Counted from the stretch's first letter, positions 8,652 to 16,469 are shown. The stretch is DNA of 64,000 bases from Dehalococcoidia bacterium (GCA_022826965.1 JAJDTU010000013.1:62001-126000), one strand, 5' to 3'. A program made the numbers and translations. The notes: a model not told the origin generated them from the sequence alone.

Positions 8652-8954
8652 CTACCAGGAACTCTTCCGCACACCGGGCAGCAGGCCCAGCGAGGCCATC
8701 TCGCGGAAGGTGATCCGGCTGAGACCGAACTTGCGCATGTACGCACGCGGACGACCGGTCACGGCGCAGCGGTTCTTGATTCTGGTTGGCGAGCTGTTGC
8801 GGGGCAGCGCCTGAAGCTGGAACTGGATGTTCTGCTTCTCGCGCGGGTTGTTGGACTCTTTGAGCTGCTGCTTGAGCGCCGCGCGCCGATTCTGGTACTT
8901 GGCGTGCATCTTGCGGCGCTTCAGGTCGCGGTGAACATTCGAGGTTCGGGCCAT
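8652..8954 (-). CDS. rpsN: 30S ribosomal protein S14
   Basis: 100 residues, the full length of the long, zinc-free S14 form. It starts [20 protein letters not shown] and ends with the highly conserved stretch [18 protein letters not shown] followed by [18 protein letters not shown]. The zinc ribbon of the short form (CxxC pairs) is absent. It is a component of the small-subunit head. The gene stands outside any ribosomal operon, following the FTR gene on the same strand with a 64-base gap. Confidence 0.97.
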   Translation of the reverse strand: MARTSNVHRDLKRRKMHAKYQNRRAALKQQLKESNNPREKQNIQFQLQALPRNSSPTRIKNRCAVTGRPRAYMRKFGLSRITFREMASLGLLPGVRKSSW

Positions 8955-9018
8955 GCGTTGTCCAGTGTTGGGTCTTCAGGTCGTCTCTATGAGCCTAGTC
9001 GCAGTCCGAGCGTTGGGG

Positions 9019-9480
9019 CTAGTCTCGCCGCTTGCGCTTGTCAATCTTGCGTCCGCTCTGCTCTTCCAGGCGGCCCAGCGCCCGGCCCTTATCCGGGTGC
9101 GGATCCTTGCGCTCGCCGTAGATCGTGATGCCTTCGTGGTCCTTCGGCAGATACTCAGTGATGGGAAGACCTTCCTCATCGCAGAACAGCAGTCAATGGC
9201 AATACTTCCAACGCTGCATCTCCTCGCACGGGCAAATCCAGGTCGACTCCTTGACTTCTTCCGCCTTGTCTTCGTAGAAGTTGCAGGGACAGAGCGGCCG
9301 CCCGTAGTCGTCAATGTGCTTGGCCAGGCCGATCACCAGGAACTCGGTGATCTCTTCCTGCGGATGGAGATACGACCCGCTCTTCTCCGCGAAGTTGCGG
9401 GCGAACTTCCACATCTTGTTCAGGTTCTTCTCCGACGCCTGCTGACGATCGTCGTCGCTGACCTGGTCGACATCCGCCAT
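9019..9480 (-). CDS. Ferredoxin-thioredoxin reductase catalytic subunit, probable selenoprotein
   Basis: Read through one in-frame TGA (9195-9193) this is a 153-residue protein; stopping there would give 95. The FTR catalytic-chain cysteine pattern is C64-P-C66, C83-P-C85, C94-H-[TGA]96. Its spacings (2, 17, 2, 9, 2) equal those of the spinach enzyme (C55, C57, C74, C76, C85, C87). The TGA replaces the equivalent of Cys87, one of the two cysteines of the redox-active disulfide that sits on the 4Fe-4S cluster. After the TGA the frame continues for 57 sense codons with protein-like composition (LLFCDEEGLPITEYLPKDHEG) to TAG 9021-9019. A SECIS-like hairpin begins 12 bases downstream. TGA is an ordinary stop elsewhere in the window, so general stop reassignment is unlikely. 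The enzyme would pass electrons from ferredoxin to thioredoxin in the cytoplasm. A sequencing error (TGC to TGA) is the main alternative. Confidence 0.85.
9160..9180 (-). promoter_or_regulatory. SECIS-like hairpin downstream of the in-frame TGA
   Basis: The minus-strand RNA folds as GAUG, bulged A, GGAA, loop GGUC, UUCC, CAUC: two 4-bp helices separated by a single 5'-side bulge, with a four-base GGUC loop at 9171-9168. The hairpin begins 12 bases after the UGA and the loop 21 bases after it. The E. coli fdhF SECIS also has a bulged base below a short helix and a GGUC apical loop, 18 bases after its UGA. This is the expected binding element for SelB. Confidence 0.7.
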
Positions 9481-9557
9481 TGGTCGCTGCCCGTCTAGCT
9501 GTTCCTCGGATTCGCCGCTGGATCCACTCTAGGTGCTTACCGGCCCGCGGAAGGCGG

Positions 9558-10442
9558 CTAGTTGTTGGCGTTGTCGCCGCCTTGTCGGAAGAAGTCCTCC
9601 AGGTCGGCGATCAGCGCGTCCGCGCTCGGCAGTTCGCCCTCCGGCTGCGCTTCCTGCTGCGGTGCCGGACTGGCCGCTTCGAGCCGCGCCACGTAGTCGC
9701 GAAGTTCGCTGTTGTCGCGCAACGCCTCCTCGAGTTGCGTGTGAAAGCGATCGATACCGCGCTCGAGCGGATCGAGATCGAAGCTCAGTCCGGTCATCTC
9801 GCTGACGACGCGCAGCAAGGCCTGCGCCCCGACCGGATTCGTGATCCCCGGCAGGTAATGCGGGACCGATGCCCAGAGCGATACCCCGCCGACGCCGCGG
9901 CGTCGGCAGTGGTCGTGGAACACGCCGACGATGCCGGACGGACCCTCAAAGCGCGAGGGGTGCATGTTGTACCGCTGAGCCAGCGCGGAGCTGTTCGCCG
10001 ATCCGCGAACGTGCACCGGCTGTGTATGCGGCGTGCCGGCCGCCACCGAGCCGAGCGAGAGGATCAGTTTCGCGCCGATCTCGTCAACCAGCTCGGAGAG
10101 CGCCGCCATGTACCGCTTCCAGCGATAGTGCGGCTCGATCCCGATGCCGACCACGATGTCGCGCCCGCTCGACGACGGCCGCAGGTGCACGAACTCAGTC
10201 GCCGGCCAGGCGATGAACCGCTCACCCTCGCGGTAGCGGGCCATCGGCCGAGCCTCGGTGAAGTCGTAGAATTCCTCCGGGTCGATCGTCGCGAACGGCT
10301 TCGCGCCCAGTTGTTGAATCAGATACTGGGCAGCGGTCGACGCCGACTCGCCGGCGTCGTTCCAGCCCTCCCAGGCGACGATCAGGACAGGATCGGTGAG
10401 ATCGGGAAGTTCTTCGATACTGAGGTCAGGTGAGGTGGTCAT
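9558..10442 (-). CDS. PAC2 family protein
   Basis: 294 residues. The N-terminal segment LTDPVLIVAWEGWNDAGESAS and the later LILSLGSVAAGTPHTQPVHV are characteristic of PAC2-domain proteins (PF09754), relatives of proteasome assembly chaperones found in Actinobacteria and Chloroflexota. The last 40 residues are Gln/Glu/Pro rich (SPAPQQEAQPEGELPS), followed by DALIADLEDFFRQGG. The start codon lies on CATG shared with the opposite-strand methyltransferase gene. No proteasome gene is in the window, so the partner is unknown. Confidence 0.85.
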   Translation of the reverse strand: MTTSPDLSIEELPDLTDPVLIVAWEGWNDAGESASTAAQYLIQQLGAKPFATIDPEEFYDFTEARPMARYREGERFIAWPATEFVHLRPSSSGRDIVVGIGIEPHYRWKRYMAALSELVDEIGAKLILSLGSVAAGTPHTQPVHVRGSANSSALAQRYNMHPSRFEGPSGIVGVFHDHCRRRGVGGVSLWASVPHYLPGITNPVGAQALLRVVSEMTGLSFDLDPLERGIDRFHTQLEEALRDNSELRDYVARLEAASPAPQQEAQPEGELPSADALIADLEDFFRQGGDNANN

Positions 10443-11307
10443 GGACGAAGTTTACTCCAGCGCCGGCGCCCCGACGGCACAACAATTGACTCAAGAATGG
10501 GCTGCTCGCGTGGCCGCCAATCGCGAGCAGGCCGAGCGAGTGCGCGAGGAGTCTGACGGCGGTGACCACTATCGGCCCCTCGCAACGGCATTCCGAGCCG
10601 ACCCCTACCGGACGGGAGACGCCGCGCTGGACGCGTTGAGCGACATCGCGCTACCCGACGACGTCTGGGTCGACATCGGCGCGGGCGCCGGACGTCTGGC
10701 TCTGCCGCTGGCCTTGCGAGTGGGGCAGGTGATCGCGATTGAGCCCTCCCCGGCGATGCGGGCCGAACTCGCCAACCTCCAGATCGAACACGGAATCACC
10801 AACATCGACCTGCGCGACGAACGCTGGCCGTCGGACGATCCGGCGATTTCAGACATGGCCGATGTCGCCTTGATCTCGCATGTCGGCTACGACATTGAAG
10901 AGATCGGCGCCTTCCTCGACACGATGGAACGCGTCGCGACGCGCGAGTGCGTCGCGCTCATGTACGACCGCGCGCCCGGTTCGATGTTCTGGCAGGTCTG
11001 GCCGACAATCCACTCCGAGGAGCACGCGCGCCTGCCCGGCGCCACGGAGTTCATCGACCTGCTGCACGCTCGCGGAGCAACCGTCGACGCGAGCGAACTG
11101 GAGCGCGGATCGGACCGTCAACGCTTCGGCTTCACCGAGCCGGACGAAGCGATGGACTGGGCGCGCAGACGGCTATGGTTGTCGGAGAACTCGGCCAGGC
11201 TGCCGCTCCTCAGACAGGCCGTGGCCGATTTGCTGATCGAACGGGACGGCTCCTGGTCGCTACCCGATCAACCAAGCCAGATGCTGATCCGCTGGAGAAC
11301 AAGATGA
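10441..11307 (+). CDS. Class I SAM-dependent methyltransferase
   Basis: About 288 residues from ATG 10441, which has AGGTGAGG upstream. Motif I DIGAGAGRLALPLA and the following acidic strand end VIAIEPSPAM are clear, then a partner-strand segment DVALISHVGYDIEEI. No substrate-specific domain is recognisable. Its stop overlaps the start of the AhpD-like gene by ATGA, so the two are translationally coupled. The start codon shares three bases with the PAC2 start on the other strand. Confidence 0.8.
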   Translation: MDEVYSSAGAPTAQQLTQEWAARVAANREQAERVREESDGGDHYRPLATAFRADPYRTGDAALDALSDIALPDDVWVDIGAGAGRLALPLALRVGQVIAIEPSPAMRAELANLQIEHGITNIDLRDERWPSDDPAISDMADVALISHVGYDIEEIGAFLDTMERVATRECVALMYDRAPGSMFWQVWPTIHSEEHARLPGATEFIDLLHARGATVDASELERGSDRQRFGFTEPDEAMDWARRRLWLSENSARLPLLRQAVADLLIERDGSWSLPDQPSQMLIRWRTR

Positions 11308-11894
11308 ACCGCGTCACCCCACTCACGACAGAAGAACTGATTGAAGCCGCTCCCTACCTGGCGCAACTGCGCGATTCCGGAGTGACCTTGCCGACCTCGT
11401 TCCACGTGTTGGGCCGGCGTCCGAAGATCCTTGAGGCATTCCAACCGTTCTTCGGCTCAATCATGCGCGAAGGCGGCGTCCCGACAGGCCTGAAGCAGCT
11501 CATCGCGCACGTGGTCTCGCGATCGGCCGGTTGCCTCTACTGTCAGGCCCACACGGGTCACTTTGCGCACACGCTCGCCGGCGAAACGTACGAACGGGTC
11601 GAAGCCGTCTGGGCCTTCGAGACCTCCGAACTGTTCAGCGACGCCGAACGCGCCGCACTGCGAGTCGCCCGCGACTCCGGCGTCGTGCCAAACGCGGCGA
11701 CCGACGACCAGTTCGAGGAACTCGCGAAGTACTGGTCGGAATCCGAGATCGTCGAAATCGTCAGCGTGATCTCGATGTTCGGCTTCCTCAACCGGTTCAA
11801 CGACACGCTGGCCAACGAGTTGGAGCCGGACGCGGTCGAGTTCTCTGACGCGCACCTGGCCCAAGCAGGATGGACCGTCGGCAAGCACGGCTAG
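11304..11894 (+). CDS. Carboxymuconolactone decarboxylase/AhpD family protein
   Basis: 196 residues from the ATG in the ATGA overlap with the upstream methyltransferase. The motif SAGCLYCQAHTGHFAH (about residues 72-87) is the CxxC...H active site of the CMD/AhpD family, more precisely the peroxidase-related (Pxp-type) subgroup, which uses the cysteines as a peroxide or disulfide redox pair. The whole fold, including ISMFGFLNRFNDTL near the end, is typical. The likely role is peroxide or alkyl-hydroperoxide detoxification; carboxylase activity is not implied. Confidence 0.85.
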   Translation: MNRVTPLTTEELIEAAPYLAQLRDSGVTLPTSFHVLGRRPKILEAFQPFFGSIMREGGVPTGLKQLIAHVVSRSAGCLYCQAHTGHFAHTLAGETYERVEAVWAFETSELFSDAERAALRVARDSGVVPNAATDDQFEELAKYWSESEIVEIVSVISMFGFLNRFNDTLANELEPDAVEFSDAHLAQAGWTVGKHG

Positions 11895-11906
11895 GTCGGC
11901 ATCCGG

Positions 11907-12803
11907 CTAGCGCGGCTTGTCCTCCAACGGGTTATCGACGCCCCGGAAGAACGCGCCTCGGTAGATTTTCGTATCGCCTCGCACTCGCTCTTCCCACTCC
12001 TGGTCCGTCATCGCTTCGCGCAGGCGGATCGTCTGGATGGTGTCCTCTCCGATCGGCCAGCGCATCGGCAGACGCTGCTCCAGTTCGACTACGTCGGCCA
12101 CCGCCGTGGCCACCGAGCGCGAACCCGGACGCGTCGCTGCCCGTTCGCGGAACGCCTTCAACGCGTGGTCGGCCGACTCCTGGTAGGGCGAACGGCCCTC
12201 GCGCACGGCGGCGGCGACATCCAGATTCGTGGTCTGCCAGTCGGAGGCGTACATGCCGGGCTCAAGGATCGTGACGTCGATGTTCCAGCGCGATACCTCA
12301 AAGCGCAGAGCCTCCGACATCGCCTCAACAGCCCATTTCGACGCGGCATACAGACCCATCAGCGGCGCGACGATCCGTCCCGCCAGCGAGGACACATTGA
12401 TCACCTTGCCGTGGCGCTGTTCGCGCATCGACGGCAACACCGCCTGCGCCATCCTGATCTGCCCGAGGAAGTTCGTGTCCATCTGCCGCATGACTTCTTC
12501 GTCCGACATGTCCTCAACCGGCCCGTAGAGCCCGTACCCGGCGTTGTTGAACAACGCGTCAACGCGTCCGAACCGTTGCAGTCCGGCATCGACTGCCGAC
12601 AAAATCGAGTCCCGATCGGTGACATCGCAAGCGGCGATTTGGACCAGGTCCTGGTCGAGCGCAGCGAGGTTCGGGCCGTCGCGGTCAGGATTGCGCATCG
12701 TCGCGATCACCGGGTGACCGCGCATCGTCAGCTCTTCGGCGGCGGCCAGGCCGAAGCCTCGCGAGGCGCCGGTGATTAGCGTGACCTGTCGCTCCAGTAC
12801 CAT
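11907..12803 (-). CDS. SDR family oxidoreductase
   Basis: 298 residues from ATG 12803, with GGAGGTG upstream. The longer open frame to 13202 runs through the opposite-strand permease gene and is rejected. The nucleotide motif TGASRGFGLAAAEEL, the NAG motif FNNAGYGLYGP and the catalytic YAASK with an upstream serine (NVSSLAGRI) mark a classical short-chain dehydrogenase. An arginine following TMRNPDR suggests NADPH. The closest named families are ketoacyl-reductase-like 'SDR family' dehydrogenases; the substrate is unknown. Confidence 0.88.
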   Translation of the reverse strand: MVLERQVTLITGASRGFGLAAAEELTMRGHPVIATMRNPDRDGPNLAALDQDLVQIAACDVTDRDSILSAVDAGLQRFGRVDALFNNAGYGLYGPVEDMSDEEVMRQMDTNFLGQIRMAQAVLPSMREQRHGKVINVSSLAGRIVAPLMGLYAASKWAVEAMSEALRFEVSRWNIDVTILEPGMYASDWQTTNLDVAAAVREGRSPYQESADHALKAFRERAATRPGSRSVATAVADVVELEQRLPMRWPIGEDTIQTIRLREAMTDQEWEERVRGDTKIYRGAFFRGVDNPLEDKPR

Positions 12804-13902
12804 GGGAACACCTCCGCCGTTCGAGTTGCCTGTCTTCGCAGATGGTAGTGGCGAGGGTCTAGCAAGAGCGTGCGTGGACTGGCTCACCGACCCTTGGTCC
12901 TTCGAGTTCATGCAGCGTGCCCTGTTGGCCGGCATCGTCGTCTCGATCGCGGCCGGCATGGTCGGCGTCTTCGTCGTCCTCCGCGGTCTGGCCTTCCTCG
13001 GCGACGCGGTCGCCCATACGCAGCTCGCCGGCGCGGCCGTCGCCCTGGTCGTGGGCGGCGGAGCAGTCCTGATCACCCTCGGCGCCGGCGTCGCAGCCGT
13101 CCTCACGGCGTTCGGTGTCGCCTTGCTCACGATCCGCGGCCGCCTACGCGAAGACACCGCGATCGGCATCATGTTCGCCGGCTTCTTCGCCCTCGGCGTC
13201 ATGCTGATCTCGCGTCAGCGCACGTTCGCGATTGACCTCGGCTCACTGCTCGTCGGGCATATCCTGGGCGCGTCCTGGACCGATCTGCTCGTCATGGCTG
13301 CACTGACCATCGTCGTCACGGTGCTGGTTCTGGCCTTCCTGCCCGAGTTGCGCTTCTCGGCCTACGACCCCGAGGTCGCCGCGGTCTCCGGAGTACCGGT
13401 CACCCTCATGCACGTCGGCCTGCTCGTCCTGATCGCGCTGGCGACCGTGGTCGCGTTTCGGCTCGTCGGGGTAATCCTCGCGGTGGCCATGCTCGTGACT
13501 CCGGCGGCGGCCGCCGTGCTGCTCACCCGCCGACTCGTGCCCATGATGCTGATGGCGATCCTCGTCGGCGTGCTTTCGACCGTATTGGGTCTGTACGCGT
13601 CGTTTCACTTCGACCTGGCCGCCGGGCCGTCGATCGTCCTGACCGCGGTCGTACTCATGGTCCTCTCGTTCCTGCTCAGCCCGCGAGGTCTCCGCGGGAC
13701 GTTGCCTTCGCTTGAAGACCTGGCGGCCGACGCCGCGGAAACTCAGCCGCCCGGCTGGCGGCGAACCGCGCGCGTGTGCTGGGGCGCGTGCTGTCTGGTC
13801 GGCGACGCGTCCTGGGGCGCGTGTTGCCGGGTCGGCGATGTCTGCTGGGGCGCATGCTGCCGGGTGGGCGAGCGTCTATCGCTACGCGGCAGGGCAGGTT
13901 AG
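12802..13902 (+). CDS. Zinc/manganese-type ABC permease with cysteine-repeat C-terminal tail
   Basis: Up to 366 residues. After FEFMQRALLAGIVVSIAAG come about eight or nine hydrophobic segments with the ABC-3 family landmarks VLRGLAFLGDAVAHTQLAG and DPEVAAVSGVP, matching ZnuB/MntB permeases. The last 50 residues are not part of that family. They contain three 11-residue repeats, CWGACCLVGDA, SWGACCRVGDV and CWGACCRVGER. The annotated ATG overlaps the SDR start on the other strand; GTG 12874, just before DWLTDPWSFEF, is an equally possible start that would leave a normal promoter gap. No ATPase or binding protein is adjacent in the same operon; the zinc-type binding protein lies 0.6 kb away on the other strand. 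Confidence 0.83.
   Translation: MGTPPPFELPVFADGSGEGLARACVDWLTDPWSFEFMQRALLAGIVVSIAAGMVGVFVVLRGLAFLGDAVAHTQLAGAAVALVVGGGAVLITLGAGVAAVLTAFGVALLTIRGRLREDTAIGIMFAGFFALGVMLISRQRTFAIDLGSLLVGHILGASWTDLLVMAALTIVVTVLVLAFLPELRFSAYDPEVAAVSGVPVTLMHVGLLVLIALATVVAFRLVGVILAVAMLVTPAAAAVLLTRRLVPMMLMAILVGVLSTVLGLYASFHFDLAAGPSIVLTAVVLMVLSFLLSPRGLRGTLPSLEDLAADAAETQPPGWRRTARVCWGACCLVGDASWGACCRVGDVCWGACCRVGERLSLRGRAG
13774..13872 (+). repeat. Three 33-bp tandem repeats encoding WGACC units
   Basis: Units 13774-13806, 13807-13839 and 13840-13872 are in the reading frame of the zinc-type permease and encode (V)CWGACCLVGD, (A)SWGACCRVGD and (V)CWGACCRVGE. Eight cysteines fall within 33 residues. The units differ by several substitutions but keep exact length. 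Confidence 0.9.
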
Positions 13903-14474
13903 TCGGCAGGCTTGAAGATCTGCTGGCGATACCAGCGCAACTCATCAATCGACTCGCGAATGTCGTCCAGCGCCCGATGACGTTCCTGCTTCACGAACGG
14001 TTCCATCTCCGGGTACCAGCGTGTCGCCAGCTCCTTGACCGTCGAGACATCCACGATCCGGTAGTTGAGCCAGTCGATCAGCTTGGGCATCTCTCCGTAC
14101 AGAAACCGTCGGTCCTGATGGACGGAGTTGCCGCACAGCGGAGCTTGCCCCTCAACCGTCCACTCGCGCACGAACTCGAGAATCTGTTCCTCGGCCGCTT
14201 CGATCGTCACATCCGACGCCCTGACCCGCTTGACCAGGCCCGACTGATGATGCGTGCGCCGATTCCAGGCGTTCATCACGCTCAGCTCCGCCTCGCTGCG
14301 CTGAATCGCGATGTCCGGTCCGCTGGCGATGATCTCAAGCTGCGAGTCGGTGATCAGCACGGCCGCCTCGATGATCACGTCCCGGCTCGGATCGAGCCCG
14401 GTCATCTCGAGGTCGATCCAGACCATGTTCCCGCTGGACGGCTTCGCCTCGCGAGTGACGCGTTCATCGGACAT
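13899..14474 (-). CDS. orn: Oligoribonuclease
   Basis: 191 residues, the family length. DEDDh exonuclease residues are visible: D21 and E23 in MVWIDLEMTGLD, a later D in CGNSVHQDRRFL, and the His/Asp pair in HRALDDIRESI. It degrades 2-5-nt RNA and pGpG to mononucleotides as the last step of RNA turnover. Its stop codon overlaps the stop of the convergent permease gene (TTAG, 13899-13902). Confidence 0.95.
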   Translation of the reverse strand: MSDERVTREAKPSSGNMVWIDLEMTGLDPSRDVIIEAAVLITDSQLEIIASGPDIAIQRSEAELSVMNAWNRRTHHQSGLVKRVRASDVTIEAAEEQILEFVREWTVEGQAPLCGNSVHQDRRFLYGEMPKLIDWLNYRIVDVSTVKELATRWYPEMEPFVKQERHRALDDIRESIDELRWYRQQIFKPAD

Positions 14475-14527
14475 CGCGTCTCAGCGTAGCGCCGCGCTCC
14501 CCGCACCCCCCATGCGCGACCAACCCA

Positions 14528-15940
14528 CTACTGATCGGCAACCGCCTTGGCGTTGCCCACGAGGATGCCGATGTAGGTGGGATTGTCATCCGTTGGCTGC
14601 GACCAGATGATGCCTCGTTCCGCGCCGGTTTCGGACGCGATCGTGTCGAGGATCGTGGAGTCGAACTGCGGCTCGTGGAAGACGGTCTGGACGCCTTCGT
14701 GCTCGATCAGTTCAATCAGCTGGGTCAACGACTCCGCGCTCACGCCCTGTTCCGGGCCCTCGACGACGAAGCCGGCCACCTGCAGGCCGTAACGCCGCGC
14801 GAAGTAACCGAACGCGTCGTGGAATGTCACGAGCAGCCGCTGCTGTTCCGTCAGGCCCTCCAGCAATGACCTCACCTCGGCGTCCGCCTCTCGAATCTCC
14901 TCCAGGTACGACTCCGTCTGCGCCGAGATCTCAGCCTCAGCCGAAGGAATCAGTTCGATCAGTGAGTCGGCAATCGCCTGGACCGCCGCCTGAGCGAGGT
15001 CCGTGTCGAACCAGTAGTGGGGGTCTTCGCCGCTGTGGTCGTGCGCGTGGCCGTGTTCGTCCTGCTCGTGCTGTTCCTGGTCCTGCTGGTGCTCCTGCTG
15101 TTCGTGCTGATCCTCGTCGTGGTCGTGCTCGTCTTGTTCGTGCTGCTCGTGATCCTGCTGGTGCTGTCGATCTTGGTCGTGCTGGTCGTGATCCTGCTGA
15201 TGCTGTTGATCTTCGTCGTGGTCGTGCTCGTCTTGCTCGTGCTGGTCGTGATCCTGCTGATGCTGTTGATCTTCGTCGTGGTCGTGTTCGTCTTGCTCGT
15301 GCTGGTCGTGATCCTGCTGATGCTGCTGATCTTCGTCGTGGTCGTGCTCGTCTTGCTCGTGCTGGTCGTGATCCTGCTGGTGTTGCTGATCTTCGTCGTG
15401 GTCGTGTTCGTCTTGTTCGTGCTGCTGCTGTTGCTGCTGATGATCGTGCTCATCGTCGAGCGACATCATGCCTTCGAACGCATGCAACTCATGGCCGGCG
15501 GCCTCGAGCGCCTCGGCCAGGTCGAGCAGACTGTCCGTGTTCTCGAGGATCGCGTCGGCGTACGACGCTTCGAGCCCGGCCCCGTTGATAATCACCAGGT
15601 CGGCGTCGGCAATCGCTCGAATGTCGTCAACCGTGAGCTCCACTGTGTGCGCGTCGGCCCCAGCCGGCACGAGTGCGCGCACATTTACCAGATCGCCTCC
15701 GACCTGGCGCACCCAGTCCGCGATCACCTGGCTCGAAACCACAACCGAGATCGGTTCGACCGGTTCCTCCGCCGCGTCGCCGCTTTGCTCCTGCTGCTCC
15801 TGCGGCTGCGCCGCCGAGGGCTGTTGTTGCGACTGTTCCTGCTGCCGCGCCTGCTCATCGTCGGAGCAGCCGACGACGAGCGCCGCCGCAAGGGACAGCG
15901 CAATCAAGGCGCCGAGCGCCAACCTGAAGAACCGGGACAT
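14528..15940 (-). CDS. znuA: Zinc ABC transporter substrate-binding lipoprotein with giant His/Asp/Gln repeat
   Basis: 470 residues. The signal peptide ends in a lipobox-like LVVGC (Cys25), followed by a Gln/Glu-rich linker. The cluster A-I (ZnuA/TroA) fold is clear: PAGADAHTVELT carries the first metal histidine, SGEDPHYWFDTDLAQ the second, and VTFHDAFGYFARRYG the third. Between the first and second lies the charged loop typical of zinc-specific members, here about 150 residues long instead of the usual 20-40. It contains four identical 20-residue units beginning HEQDEHDHDEDQ. This loop should buffer or scavenge zinc outside the membrane. The likely partner is the permease at 12802-13902; the ATPase is not in the window. 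Confidence 0.9.
   Translation of the reverse strand: MSRFFRLALGALIALSLAAALVVGCSDDEQARQQEQSQQQPSAAQPQEQQEQSGDAAEEPVEPISVVVSSQVIADWVRQVGGDLVNVRALVPAGADAHTVELTVDDIRAIADADLVIINGAGLEASYADAILENTDSLLDLAEALEAAGHELHAFEGMMSLDDEHDHQQQQQQHEQDEHDHDEDQQHQQDHDQHEQDEHDHDEDQQHQQDHDQHEQDEHDHDEDQQHQQDHDQHEQDEHDHDEDQQHQQDHDQHDQDRQHQQDHEQHEQDEHDHDEDQHEQQEHQQDQEQHEQDEHGHAHDHSGEDPHYWFDTDLAQAAVQAIADSLIELIPSAEAEISAQTESYLEEIREADAEVRSLLEGLTEQQRLLVTFHDAFGYFARRYGLQVAGFVVEGPEQGVSAESLTQLIELIEHEGVQTVFHEPQFDSTILDTIASETGAERGIIWSQPTDDNPTYIGILVGNAKAVADQ
15181..15420 (-). repeat. Four tandem 60-bp repeats inside znuA
   Basis: Four consecutive 60-base units (15181, 15241, 15301, 15361) are almost identical, differing by a few synonymous or conservative changes, and degenerate copies flank both ends (from about 15040 to 15465). 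Each encodes a 20-residue His/Asp/Glu/Gln unit. Confidence 0.95.
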
Positions 15941-15974
15941 CGAACGATCGATCTAGGCGGACAAGGGTTGAACG

Positions 15975-16448
15975 TTAGCGGCCCGTCCGCAGGGCCTTCA
16001 GGACCGCCTGGCCATGATCGGCGGCCTTGGCGCGCTTCCAGACTTTGGAGAGCACACCGTCCGGTCCAATCACGAATGTAGCACGGGTCATTCCTATGCT
16101 CTTGCGCCCGTACAGCGTCTTCTCACCCCACGCGCCGTACCGAGTCGCGACCTCCGCATCGGTATCGACCAACAGCGGAAAGTTCAGCTCGTACTTCGTG
16201 ATGAACTTCTGGTGCGACTCCGCCGTGTCGGTCGATACGCCGAGCACGACAGCGCCCTCGGCGCTGATCTCGTCCATGTCGTCGCGGAATGAGCACGCCT
16301 GCTTGGTGCAACCCGGCGTGTCGTCGCGCGGATAGAAGTAGAGCACGACCGTCTGACCGGCGTAGTCGGCCAACTTGTGAACCGTGCCGTCCTGATCGGC
16401 AAGTTCGAAATCGGGCGCATGATCGCCTTTGGCGAGCGTGACGGGCAT
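15975..16448 (-). CDS. bcp: Thioredoxin-dependent peroxiredoxin (Bcp/PrxQ)
   Basis: 157 residues. YFYPRDDTPGCTKQACSFRDD holds the peroxidatic Cys47 and the resolving Cys52 five residues later, the signature of the Bcp/PrxQ class. The later segment GVSTDTAESHQKFITKY is also typical. It reduces peroxides in the cytoplasm using thioredoxin, and so could depend on the FTR-driven thioredoxin pool of the same organism. The gene precedes a convergent arrangement with znuA on the same strand (34-base gap). Confidence 0.95.
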   Translation of the reverse strand: MPVTLAKGDHAPDFELADQDGTVHKLADYAGQTVVLYFYPRDDTPGCTKQACSFRDDMDEISAEGAVVLGVSTDTAESHQKFITKYELNFPLLVDTDAEVATRYGAWGEKTLYGRKSIGMTRATFVIGPDGVLSKVWKRAKAADHGQAVLKALRTGR

Positions 16449-16469
16449 GACGTGTCGCTTTCGTTTCAG

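Noticed and set aside
9193-9480. Reading the FTR as a 95-residue protein ending at the TGA
   Set aside because: This would remove an active-site residue and the conserved tail, while the same frame stays coding-like for 57 further codons.
15181-15420. CRISPR-like array because of the regular 60-bp period
   Set aside because: There are no unique spacers; the units are contiguous, in frame and encode part of ZnuA.
15017-16081. Long plus-strand open frame rich in Val, Leu and Ile, looking like a membrane protein
   Set aside because: It is the antisense of the ZnuA coding repeat; the His/Asp/Gln codons read backwards give a hydrophobic pseudo-protein. The minus-strand ZnuA is a clear full-length homologue.
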